Assembly (NCBI RefSeq): GCF_963677875.1
Contig: NZ_OY782567.1
Location: 186,001 to 250,000 of the forward strand
DNA length: 64,000 nucleotides
Source: Thiomicrorhabdus sp.
GTDB taxonomy: Bacteria; Pseudomonadota; Gammaproteobacteria; Thiomicrospirales; Thiomicrospiraceae
Direction of reading: 5' to 3'
Within the stretch, counting starts at the first letter, position 1. Each line of letters starts with the position of its first letter. The translations under genes were made by a program, and so were the position numbers. Below are positions 56,036-63,465 of the stretch, piece after piece. The notes under the pieces are model-generated. The model worked only from the letters and a program-made list of their open reading frames with translations, made no database searches and was not told where the DNA came from.

Positions 56036-56389
56036 ATGAAACACTTAACACTAAAAGCACTGTTTATCTCTGCAGTTGCTGCATTCTCTATGAATGCTCA
56101 AGCGGAAGACGTATACGGTCAATGCATCGCCGATGCTGAAAACGTAATTGCTACTGCCAAGAAAGAAGGCGGTCCAGCTGCGCGCGCCATCGAGCAAAAA
56201 ACAACTGTTGAACAATGTATGGCTGAATTGGCTAAGCTTGAAGCGAAATACGGTGACAAAACTGTTGCGCTAAATCCTTCATACGTTATGACTCCTGAAG
56301 ATCGCGCTAAGTGGGCGAAGCTTTTCGACGCGGTTGATGCGAAGAAGTTCAAAGGTGTTCGTTACAGCATGGCTTCTTACTACCGTTAA
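56036..56389 (+). CDS. Small periplasmic protein of unknown function
   Basis: The 117-residue product has a clear signal peptide (KHLTLKALFISAVAAFSMNAQA, cleavage before EDVYG) and a mature part of about 94 residues with two cysteines (YGQCIADAE and VEQCMAEL) that may form a disulfide. The mature part is helical in composition (many Ala, Lys, Glu). No family recognised. Codon use is highly biased towards GCT, GTT, AAA and CGT, similar to rpmF and acpP, and the gene has its own promoter candidate and a strong terminator, so it is probably abundant. It is not obviously linked to its neighbours. Confidence 0.82.
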   Translation: MKHLTLKALFISAVAAFSMNAQAEDVYGQCIADAENVIATAKKEGGPAARAIEQKTTVEQCMAELAKLEAKYGDKTVALNPSYVMTPEDRAKWAKLFDAVDAKKFKGVRYSMASYYR

Positions 56390-56409
56390 TCGTAGTTCGA
56401 TCTTATGTG

Positions 56410-56440
56410 AAAAAGCCGGTTTTTACCGGCTTTTTGTTTT
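56410..56440 (+). terminator. Intrinsic terminator after the small exported protein gene
   Basis: Stem AAAAAGCCGGT / ACCGGCTTTTT with a TTTT loop, followed by GTTTTT; a strong canonical terminator. Confidence 0.88.
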
Positions 56441-56468
56441 TATGGCTTAAATTTTAGGGAAGCACTTG

Positions 56469-57275
56469 ATGAGCAATCCGCAAAGCAATCTTTTTTCCAC
56501 TGTCTATGACTGTTTAATGGAAAGTGATCTGGATCGTAAAATGAAGCGCCTGAACGGTCTTCTGGAAGGTTGGTCGGAAGATCGCTTTGTAATGACGCCG
56601 CTTGAAGAGGTTCATCGAGTTCCTGATCCGGGCCGCCCGCAAAAACCTCAACTGGTTCCGCCAAAAGAACTTCCGAAGAGAGGCTTGGGTACGCCGGAAG
56701 GGCATGCGGCGCTGATGCATTCCATTGCGCATATCGAGTTCAATGCAGTCAATCTGGCGCTGGATGCGGTGTTTCGCTTTCAAGATATGCCAAAAGCTTA
56801 CTACCATGATTGGTTGGGAGTGGCTGGAGAAGAGTCGTTCCATTTCCAGATGATCCGCGAACATCTTTATCATTTAGGGTATGAATACGGAGATTTTACC
56901 GCGCATGACGGCCTGTGGATGACGACTTTTGAAACCGATCACGATCCTTTGGTGCGCATGGCGCTGGTGCCGCGAACACTGGAAGCCAGAGGGTTAGATG
57001 TGACGCCTCCGATGATTCAGAAGTTACGGGCGATCGGTGATAAGCGCGGCGTGGAAATTCTGAAAATTCTTTTACGTGATGAAATCGGTCATGTTGAAGT
57101 CGGCACCCGCTGGTTCCGTTATTTATGCGAACAGCGTAATTTAAACCCGTTCCAAGCGTTTCAGGACATTATTCAGACCTATTTTCACGGTGATTTGCGA
57201 GGGCCGTTTAATTACGAGGCGCGCGAACAGGCCGGTTTTTCTCAAGAAGAGATTGCATGGCTGAAAACTTTGTGA
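56469..57275 (+). CDS. DUF455 family ferritin-like protein
   Basis: The 268-residue protein belongs to the DUF455 (COG2833) ferritin-like family. Metal-ligand candidates lie on helices as expected for a diiron four-helix bundle: E90 (HIEFNAVNLALD), E121/E122 and H125 (GEESFHFQMIR), and E205, H208 and E210 (RDEIGHVEVG). Family members are uncharacterised; relation to MiaE-like hydroxylases has been suggested by fold. ATG 56469 has GGGAAG seven nucleotides upstream. Its last 19 nucleotides overlap the start of the methyltransferase gene, so the two proteins are likely made in concert. Confidence 0.85.
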   Translation: MSNPQSNLFSTVYDCLMESDLDRKMKRLNGLLEGWSEDRFVMTPLEEVHRVPDPGRPQKPQLVPPKELPKRGLGTPEGHAALMHSIAHIEFNAVNLALDAVFRFQDMPKAYYHDWLGVAGEESFHFQMIREHLYHLGYEYGDFTAHDGLWMTTFETDHDPLVRMALVPRTLEARGLDVTPPMIQKLRAIGDKRGVEILKILLRDEIGHVEVGTRWFRYLCEQRNLNPFQAFQDIIQTYFHGDLRGPFNYEAREQAGFSQEEIAWLKTL

Positions 57276-57931
57276 ATGCATCGACACCTTTGCTGAATGA
57301 TGAGCAGCGTTTGCGAATTGCTCGCCGGCATGAAGATTCGATTCAGCGCTATGGTTATAAACCGCAAGCGCTCTACTGGAGCTCCAAGGAGATTCAGGAA
57401 ATACGTTTTCAAATGCTGTTTGAAGGCATGCCGGAAATTTTACGATTAGGCGACGAATTCTCTGTACTGGATGTCGGCTGCGGATTCGGTGATTTAAAAG
57501 ATTATCTCTCTCAGCATGGAGTTTCTGTTGATTACAGCGGTATTGATCTGGCTCCGGCTATGATTACGGCCGCGCAGCGTTTGCAACCGCAGGGGAAATT
57601 TTTTTGCGGTGATCTGTTCGATGCTGACTTTGCAGATGGGCGTTTTGATTTTGTGGTTTTGTCCGGTGCTTTGAATGAGGTGGTTGAGTCAGCAACTGAC
57701 GGTCAAACGGGGGTCTATGCCAAAGCCGTCATTGAAAAAATGTTTGCTTTAAGCCGTAACGGAGTTGCTTTCAACTTGCTGGACCGTCGTAATCAGTGGG
57801 TTGCAGCACGCCCGGATCTACAGAGTTTTTTGCCACAGGAGATAGTCGAATATTGCCGAAGTTTCTGTTCTCATGTAGAGTGGCGCGATGACTATCTGGA
57901 TAATGATTTTACCGTTTATCTGTATAAATGA
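57257..57931 (+). CDS. Class I SAM-dependent methyltransferase
   Basis: The 224-residue protein has motif I VLDVGCGFGDL (70-80), a following acidic residue in DYSGIDLAPAM and the FDFVVLSGALNEV motif, all of the class I Rossmann fold methyltransferases. The N-terminal 60 residues form a family-specific helical part. The substrate is not evident; small-molecule methylation is as likely as protein or RNA. It starts inside the end of the DUF455 gene, and the ROK kinase gene follows after 17 nt, forming a compact operon. Confidence 0.85.
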   Translation: MAENFVNASTPLLNDEQRLRIARRHEDSIQRYGYKPQALYWSSKEIQEIRFQMLFEGMPEILRLGDEFSVLDVGCGFGDLKDYLSQHGVSVDYSGIDLAPAMITAAQRLQPQGKFFCGDLFDADFADGRFDFVVLSGALNEVVESATDGQTGVYAKAVIEKMFALSRNGVAFNLLDRRNQWVAARPDLQSFLPQEIVEYCRSFCSHVEWRDDYLDNDFTVYLYK

Positions 57932-57948
57932 GCTGTGGTTGAACTGGC

Positions 57949-58863
57949 GTGAATAAAGCAAATGGATTTCATATCGGTATTGATCTGGGGGGAACGAAGA
58001 TTGAAATTATCGCCCTGAATCAAGAGGGAGCTGCCGTTTATCGAACGCGGGTTCCGACACCGAAAGGCGATTATCCGGCAACCGTTGCTGCGATTGTGTC
58101 TCTGGTTCGCCAATGCGAAGCTGTTTTAAATGCGGGTGGAACCCTTGGCATCGGTATTCCCGGAGCGGTTTCCCGAAAAACCGGACGCATAAAAAATGCG
58201 AATTCAACCTGGCTGATCGGAGAAGATTTGCAGGCCGATCTGGAAAAGGCTCTCGAACGTCCGGTTGCGTTGGAAAACGATGCGAATTGTCTGGTTCTTT
58301 CCGAAGCGGTTGACGGGGCAGCAGCAGGGGTGCGAAGTGTTTTTGGCGTGATTATCGGTACCGGCTGCGGAGGCGGAATTGTGTTTGACGGACAGATCGT
58401 GGGGGGAGTGAATTCAATTGGAGGAGAATGGGGGCATAACCCTTTGCCCTGGTCCTGTGACGATCGTCAGTTGTCGTGCTACTGCGGTTTAAGTGGCTGT
58501 AACGAAACCTTTCTTTCCGGCAGTGGCCTGGAGCGGCATTATCAAGCCCGAAGTGGGCGTTTCTTGACGGCGATAGAGATTGAAACAGCTGCATCGACGG
58601 GTGATGAAACGGCGCAGGGCTTGCTGGACGATTATGTTATCTGGCTGGCTAAAGGGCTGGCTGCAGTGATTAACGTTGTCGATCCGGATGTGATTGTGTT
58701 GGGCGGCGGCATGTCCAATTTTTCCCGCCTGTATACAGACGTTCCCAATATCTGGCAGCAGTGGGTATTCAGTGATCAGGTGGATACCCGACTGGTGGCG
58801 CCGAAGTTCGGTGATTCCAGTGGTGTCAGGGGCGCGGCCTGGTTAGGTAAGTCGACACTCTGA
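57949..58863 (+). CDS. ROK family sugar kinase
   Basis: The 304-residue protein has the phosphate-binding IGIDLGGTKIEI (9-20), catalytic D111 in LENDANCL, the ROK signature with H163 (GEWGHNPLPW) and zinc ligands C177, C179 and C184 (SCYCGLSGCNETF). It has no N-terminal helix-turn-helix, so it is a kinase rather than a repressor. Closest features match NagK/Mak-type kinases of N-acetylglucosamine or fructose; the sugar cannot be decided. Start is GTG 57949. A second hexokinase-type enzyme (Glk) is encoded at 30 kb. Confidence 0.9.
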   Translation: MNKANGFHIGIDLGGTKIEIIALNQEGAAVYRTRVPTPKGDYPATVAAIVSLVRQCEAVLNAGGTLGIGIPGAVSRKTGRIKNANSTWLIGEDLQADLEKALERPVALENDANCLVLSEAVDGAAAGVRSVFGVIIGTGCGGGIVFDGQIVGGVNSIGGEWGHNPLPWSCDDRQLSCYCGLSGCNETFLSGSGLERHYQARSGRFLTAIEIETAASTGDETAQGLLDDYVIWLAKGLAAVINVVDPDVIVLGGGMSNFSRLYTDVPNIWQQWVFSDQVDTRLVAPKFGDSSGVRGAAWLGKSTL

Positions 58864-58917
58864 ACGAACAGGTGCTTAAAACAGTCCTGGAATGACCCTT
58901 TTAATTAGGAAAAATGC

Positions 58918-59253
58918 ATGAAAATACTTTCTAGTTTGCAAGAACTTGACCAAATGAAAATGCAGAGCGAAGCTTTGCTGGTATTGTTTGGTGGCACCGA
59001 GTGCAATGTCTGCCACGTCGTCAAACCCAAATTACAAGCGTTGATTGGTGAACGTTATCCCAAAATGCAGCAGGTTTATATCGATTGTCACCAGACCACG
59101 GAAATTTGCGCGCAGAACGGTATTTTTTCTTTGCCGGTGGTTCAGGTCTTTTTTGGCGGTCAGAAGTTTATTGAAGAGGTTCGCAGTTTCAGTGTGGGTA
59201 AGCTGGCGGACGAGATTGCCCGGCCTTATTCGATGATGTTCAACGAAGTTTAG
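58918..59253 (+). CDS. Thioredoxin-like protein with CNVC active site
   Basis: The 111-residue protein has a thioredoxin fold with an atypical redox motif CNVC (C29, C32 in GGTECNVCHVVKPKL) and the cis-Pro loop SLPVVQVFFGG. It lacks a signal peptide, so acts in the cytoplasm. CNVC instead of CGPC suggests a different redox potential or partner. It follows the ROK kinase gene by 54 nt with AGGAAAAATGC as ribosome-binding region and ends the DUF455-methyltransferase-kinase gene row. It converges on the SDR gene. Confidence 0.85.
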   Translation: MKILSSLQELDQMKMQSEALLVLFGGTECNVCHVVKPKLQALIGERYPKMQQVYIDCHQTTEICAQNGIFSLPVVQVFFGGQKFIEEVRSFSVGKLADEIARPYSMMFNEV

Positions 59254-59300
59254 ACATTCCGAAAATAAAACCCGGTTTAGGTCTGGATTCTGGCGGTTGT

Positions 59301-60161
59301 CTAGCGTTTGCCATCGCCTCCGGCTTTGATCAGCACACGATCCAGAAGACGAGTCGGTAAGATGCGCTTCAGAACGGCAAAAATTCGCGTTGGCACTGTA
59401 ACCGGATAACGGATTCTGGCTCGCTGACTTTGCAAAGCGTGTACAACGGCTGATGTAACCGCTTCTGGTCCAAGGGTAAAAGGCGCACTCGGGCCGACTG
59501 TTTCCAAGCGGTTGATCATGGCTTGGTATTGCGCACGATGGTCACTGTTTTCACGGTTGATCCAGTGTTTGAATTGTGCATATGCATTGCTGCGGAATTG
59601 CGAAAGGATCGGTCCCGGTTCGATCAGAACAACTTGAATATTGTCTTTTTTGACCTCCAGGCGCAGAGTGTCGGCAAAGCCTTCAATTGCAAATTTACTG
59701 GCATTGTAGGCGCCACGGTATTGCATGGCGGCAAAGCCGAGAATGGAACTGTTGTACAGCACCTTGCCATAACCTTGACTGCGCATGATTGGAATAACGG
59801 AATTGGTCAATTCCTGAGTGCCGAAGACATTGGTTTCGAATTGAAAGCGCATCGCCTCGCGGCTCAAATCCTCTACTGCACCGGGTACGCCGAAAGCGGC
59901 GTTATTGAACAATGCATCCAATTTTCCTCCGGTCAGTTGCAGAGTGCGTTCCAATCCCTGCCGAATCGACTCGCTGTCGCTGATATCCATTTGAACGCAA
60001 TTTATCCCCTCCCGGCGCAACTGCTCGACATCCTCGGCCTTTCGTGCGCTAGCAATAACCTGATAACCAAGTTGATGCAGATGCAGGGCGCAGTGACGTC
60101 CGATACCGCTGGAACATCCGGTGATCAAAATACTGCTGGGCGGTTTTAAAGAAGTGTTCAT
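59301..60161 (-). CDS. Short-chain dehydrogenase/reductase
   Basis: The 286-residue SDR has the cofactor motif TGCSSGIGRHCA (14-25), NNAA (87-90) and the catalytic S139, Y152 and K156 (YRGAYNASKF). The C-terminal extension with ALQSQRARIRYPVT is like SDRs annotated as acting on long-chain or steroid-like substrates (YbbO type), but the substrate cannot be fixed. It lies downstream of the thioredoxin gene on the minus strand (96-nt gap). Confidence 0.9.
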   Translation of the reverse strand: MNTSLKPPSSILITGCSSGIGRHCALHLHQLGYQVIASARKAEDVEQLRREGINCVQMDISDSESIRQGLERTLQLTGGKLDALFNNAAFGVPGAVEDLSREAMRFQFETNVFGTQELTNSVIPIMRSQGYGKVLYNSSILGFAAMQYRGAYNASKFAIEGFADTLRLEVKKDNIQVVLIEPGPILSQFRSNAYAQFKHWINRENSDHRAQYQAMINRLETVGPSAPFTLGPEAVTSAVVHALQSQRARIRYPVTVPTRIFAVLKRILPTRLLDRVLIKAGGDGKR

Positions 60162-60256
60162 ATGAGGCGAAGCCTTTTAAGCCGGATCAAGAGGTAAAGA
60201 CGGGGGAGAAAGGGAATGTCGAACGCGGTTTGCGTTCGACAAAAAACAAAAGGAGA

Positions 60257-60631
60257 TTAAGCGTTTTGCTCTGCTTGCGCAGCGGCAATATCTTTATGAA
60301 CCTGTTCCATATCCAGTTCTTTCAGTTGCTTGATTCCTTCTTCCAAAGCGCTTCCGGGAATTGCGCCAGGGTTTGAGAAAACCACAATCTTTTCACGCAT
60401 GAACACCAAAGTCGGGATGGAACGAACCTGAAACATTCCGGCTAATTGCTGCTCTTCTTCAACGTTGACTTTGCAGAAAGCGATGTCAGAGTGTTTCTCG
60501 GAAATTTCTTCGAAAACCGGACCGAACTGTTTGCAAGGTCCGCACCATTCAGCCCAGAAGTCAAAAATAACGATGTCGTTGTTGCTGATGGTTTCTTCGA
60601 ACTGTTCGGTTTTTAGGTCGATAACGGCCAT
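60257..60631 (-). CDS. Thioredoxin
   Basis: The 124-residue cytoplasmic protein has the canonical WCGPC motif (C30, C33 in FWAEWCGPCKQFGP), the cis-Pro loop VRSIPTLVFM and a C-terminal helix with an Ala/Gln-rich end. It is somewhat longer than TrxA and resembles the TrxC-like or hybrid thioredoxins without the N-terminal zinc domain. It should reduce disulfides with thioredoxin reductase (not in the window). GAAAGGAGCC on the minus strand is a strong ribosome-binding site. Confidence 0.92.
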   Translation of the reverse strand: MAVIDLKTEQFEETISNNDIVIFDFWAEWCGPCKQFGPVFEEISEKHSDIAFCKVNVEEEQQLAGMFQVRSIPTLVFMREKIVVFSNPGAIPGSALEEGIKQLKELDMEQVHKDIAAAQAEQNA

Positions 60632-60716
60632 GATGGCTCCTTTCTGGGAATAGGTTTTTAAAATGGGAACCGCGTTATTGTAACAACTGCTCCTCGTTGT
60701 TGGCGGTTTTATAGCG

Positions 60717-60745
60717 AAAAAGGCATTTCAGGAAAATGCCTTTTT
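60717..60745 (-). terminator. Intrinsic terminator after fumC
   Basis: Stem AAAAAGGCATTT / AAATGCCTTTTT with loop CAGGA; symmetrical A and T runs make it usable on both strands, with fumC the natural client. Confidence 0.85.
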
Positions 60746-60779
60746 GCCAGGAGGTAATCCGGTGATTCCCGCCCTTTGT

Positions 60780-62168
60780 TTAGAGTTGCGGGTTGCCGCC
60801 TTCCGTCAAGAGTGCCGGATTCAGGTATTGTTTCAAGGTCTCTTCGTCGAGATCGGTCATCTCCAGAGCAACCTCCAGAACAGGGCGGTTGCTGGCATAG
60901 GCTTCCTTGGCAATGGCGGCGCCTTTTTCATAACCGACAACGGTGTTGAGAGCGGTCACCAGAATCGGGTTGACGTCCAGCGCTTTTTTCAGATTTTCAT
61001 GGTTGACCGTAAACCCTTTGATGGCCAGATCCGCCAATTGAGTCGAGGCATTCGCGGCGATTTCCAGGCTTTGCAAAAGATTCAAAGCAATCATTGGCAG
61101 CATGACATTCAACTGGAAGTTACCCGCTTGGGCACCGATGGTGATTGCCGTGTGATTGCCCATGATCTGGGCGGCAACCATGCAGACGGCTTCTGGAATA
61201 ACCGGGTTGACTTTCCCCGGCATAATTGAGCTGCCTGGCTGCAGAGCGGGCAGTTGAATTTCTCCCAGACCGGCCAGTGGGCCGGAGTTCATCCAGCGCA
61301 GGTCGTTGGCGATTTTCATCAGGCTGGCTGCCGTGACATTCAGCTGACCGCTCAATTCCAGGGCCGTGTCCTGTGAACTCAGGCCGACAAACAGGTTAGG
61401 CATCGGTTCAAAATGGATGGCGGTAATCGTTGCCAGATTGGCGCAGACCAGATGGCTGAATTGCGGATCGGCATTCACGCTGGTGCCGACGGCGGTTCCG
61501 CCTTGAGGCAGTTTCTGTATACGTTGCTGGGTTTCTGAAAGACGGGCAATATTGTCTTCAATCTGCGTTCTCCAGCCCCCGAGTTCCTGGCTGAGACGAA
61601 CCGGCATGGCATCCATTAAATGAGTGCGCCCGGTTTTTACCACGTCTTTGAGTTCTGCTTCGCGTTCTGCCAAGGTTTCACACAGGTGGCGTAAGGCTGG
61701 CAGCAGTTTTTCTTCCAGCGCGATGGCGGCCGCAACGTGAATGGCTGTTGGAATGACGTCATTTGAACTTTGGCTCATATTGATGTCGTCGTTCGGGTGA
61801 ACTTTTACACCGGTTAAGTGTTCCGCCAAGCTTGAAAGCACTTCGTTGGCGTTCATGTTGGTACTGGTTCCGGATCCGGTTTGAAAGACATCGATCGGAA
61901 ACTGGGACGCATAATCGCCGTGGATGACCGCTTTGGCGGCGGTTTGAATCGCATCGGCTTTTTCTTCGCTTAGAAGTCCCAGTTCAAGGTTGCTGTCGGA
62001 GCAGGCGAATTTGACGTAGCAAAGGGCGTCGATAAAGCTTTTTGGAAGCGGGGTGCCACTGATCGGAAAGTTGTTGATGGCTCTTTGTGTTTGAGCGCCG
62101 TAGAGTGCGTCTGCCGGAACTTCCAGAGTTCCCATGCTGTCGCTGACAAATCGAGTAGAGTCGGTCAT
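60780..62168 (-). CDS. fumC: Fumarate hydratase class II
   Basis: The 462-residue protein has the fumarase/aspartase signature GSSIMPGKVNP (312-322, with the catalytic Ser), H183 in TGRTHLMDAMP, SGSGTSTNMNANEV-type loop and the DINMSQSSND loop. Class II fumarase is iron-free and works in the TCA cycle. The TGRTHLMDAMPVRL segment and overall pattern favour fumarase over aspartase. It has its own terminator and a long upstream gap. Confidence 0.95.
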   Translation of the reverse strand: MTDSTRFVSDSMGTLEVPADALYGAQTQRAINNFPISGTPLPKSFIDALCYVKFACSDSNLELGLLSEEKADAIQTAAKAVIHGDYASQFPIDVFQTGSGTSTNMNANEVLSSLAEHLTGVKVHPNDDINMSQSSNDVIPTAIHVAAAIALEEKLLPALRHLCETLAEREAELKDVVKTGRTHLMDAMPVRLSQELGGWRTQIEDNIARLSETQQRIQKLPQGGTAVGTSVNADPQFSHLVCANLATITAIHFEPMPNLFVGLSSQDTALELSGQLNVTAASLMKIANDLRWMNSGPLAGLGEIQLPALQPGSSIMPGKVNPVIPEAVCMVAAQIMGNHTAITIGAQAGNFQLNVMLPMIALNLLQSLEIAANASTQLADLAIKGFTVNHENLKKALDVNPILVTALNTVVGYEKGAAIAKEAYASNRPVLEVALEMTDLDEETLKQYLNPALLTEGGNPQL

Positions 62169-62733
62169 AAAATGTAATCGATGGTAAGTTAACAGGGGTT
62201 GTGAATATAAATCTTTACGGAGATTTAGAGCGAATTAATGGTGTATTCGTCTATAAATTGGTACTATTCTACGCATGTTTTTTATAAAAGAACAGTGCTT
62301 ACAGAAGTGGGTTGGAATGACAACTTTTGAAGGACTTTGGCAACAAATCGTATCCGGCCTCTTGAGAAAACTGCGTAGGTAATGAATTCTATTCTTTACG
62401 GTCATCTAAAAAGTGACATTTTTTTCTAAAGTTTCGCTGAAACTCGGCGATAAATAATTCCATAGAGGAAAACTTTGAAAATTACGTAATGGATGATTTA
62501 TTTTTCAATGGGGTTGGTTTTCGGCAAAGGAATATCGGTTTTGGTCAGTAGGAAGGGCTTACCGGTTTTATTGAAAATAAGCGGTCGGTTACGACTTATT
62601 TCTAATTAAAACTTTGCGGGTTTGAAAATAAAATGAGAACGAAAGGGTAAATGCGAATTTTTTTCGAGTAAAGCAGGTAAGACATTCGAATGCATCTCTG
62701 CCCGAGATAATTTTCTTGGTGGGAATAAAAATT
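62169..62733. other. AT-rich intergenic region between fumC and the response regulator gene
   Basis: About 565 bp separating divergent genes. The only coding candidate is a 21-codon frame at 62317-62382 (MTTFEGLWQQIVSGLLRKLR and one more residue), an amphipathic basic peptide with only a weak GGGTTGGA upstream. No promoter was fixed with confidence. Confidence 0.4.
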
Positions 62734-63381
62734 ATGACAGATAAAATTTCTATTGTATTAGCGGAAGAACAGGCTCTGGTAAGAGCGGGTATTAAGGCGG
62801 TTCTGGAAAATGACGAAAATATCGAGATTGTCGGTGAGGCAATCGACGGGATTGAGTGTCTGGAATTGATTCGGGCTTATAAACCGAAAGTGGTAGTGTT
62901 GGATTTAAGTTTGCCGCGATTGACGGGAATCGGCGTGATTTCACATATTCATAAACGTTATGCCGATACCAAGGTGTTTGTGTTGTCCGATGCGAGTATG
63001 GGCAGCGTTTGGCAGGAAGCGTTTGAGCTGGGTATTAACGGGGCTGCCATGAAAAACATCTCCGTAAACGGTTTACTGGCAGCAGTCCATCAGGTAGCAG
63101 AGGGTGAGGATTACATCGATCCGGCCGTTCAGGCTATTATTGATTCTGCCGACCTTGAAAATAAGAAAGTGTTGTCGATTCGTGAGAAACAGGTCGTTAA
63201 GCTGGTTGCGGAAGGCTATAAAACCAAGGCGATTGCAGAGCTTCTGGAAATCAGTGATCGAACCGTTTCCAAGCACCGGGAAAATCTGATGACCAAAATG
63301 GGCGCAACGTCGACGGCAGAACTGACCAACTATGCGAACCAGTCCGGTTTGACCAAAGTTGAGTTAAGCGAAATCGAATAA
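62734..63381 (+). CDS. NarL/FixJ-type response regulator
   Basis: From ATG 62734 (after GTGGGAATAAAAATT) the 215-residue protein has a receiver domain with phosphoacceptor D57 (VVVLDLSLPRLTG), S85 and K107, and a LuxR-type helix-turn-helix (about 150-207: LSIREKQVVKLVAEGYKTKAIAELL then TVSKHRENLM). The acidic pocket has two Glu (E11, E12 in VLAEEQ) instead of the usual Asp pair, which may alter phosphorylation. No histidine kinase gene is adjacent. A terminator follows, then the PilZ gene. Confidence 0.9.
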   Translation: MTDKISIVLAEEQALVRAGIKAVLENDENIEIVGEAIDGIECLELIRAYKPKVVVLDLSLPRLTGIGVISHIHKRYADTKVFVLSDASMGSVWQEAFELGINGAAMKNISVNGLLAAVHQVAEGEDYIDPAVQAIIDSADLENKKVLSIREKQVVKLVAEGYKTKAIAELLEISDRTVSKHRENLMTKMGATSTAELTNYANQSGLTKVELSEIE

Positions 63382-63410
63382 GTTTTTCGAATCAATCTGA
63401 CGATTGCATG

Positions 63411-63449
63411 AACCGCCCGTGAGCCAAGTGTTCCGGGCGGTTTGTTTTT
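63411..63449 (+). terminator. Intrinsic terminator after the response regulator gene
   Basis: Stem AACCGCCCG (63411-63419) / CGGGCGGTT (63434-63442) followed by TGTTTTT, only 17 nt before the next start codon. Confidence 0.8.
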
Positions 63450-63465
63450 ATGGGGAGAGATTATT

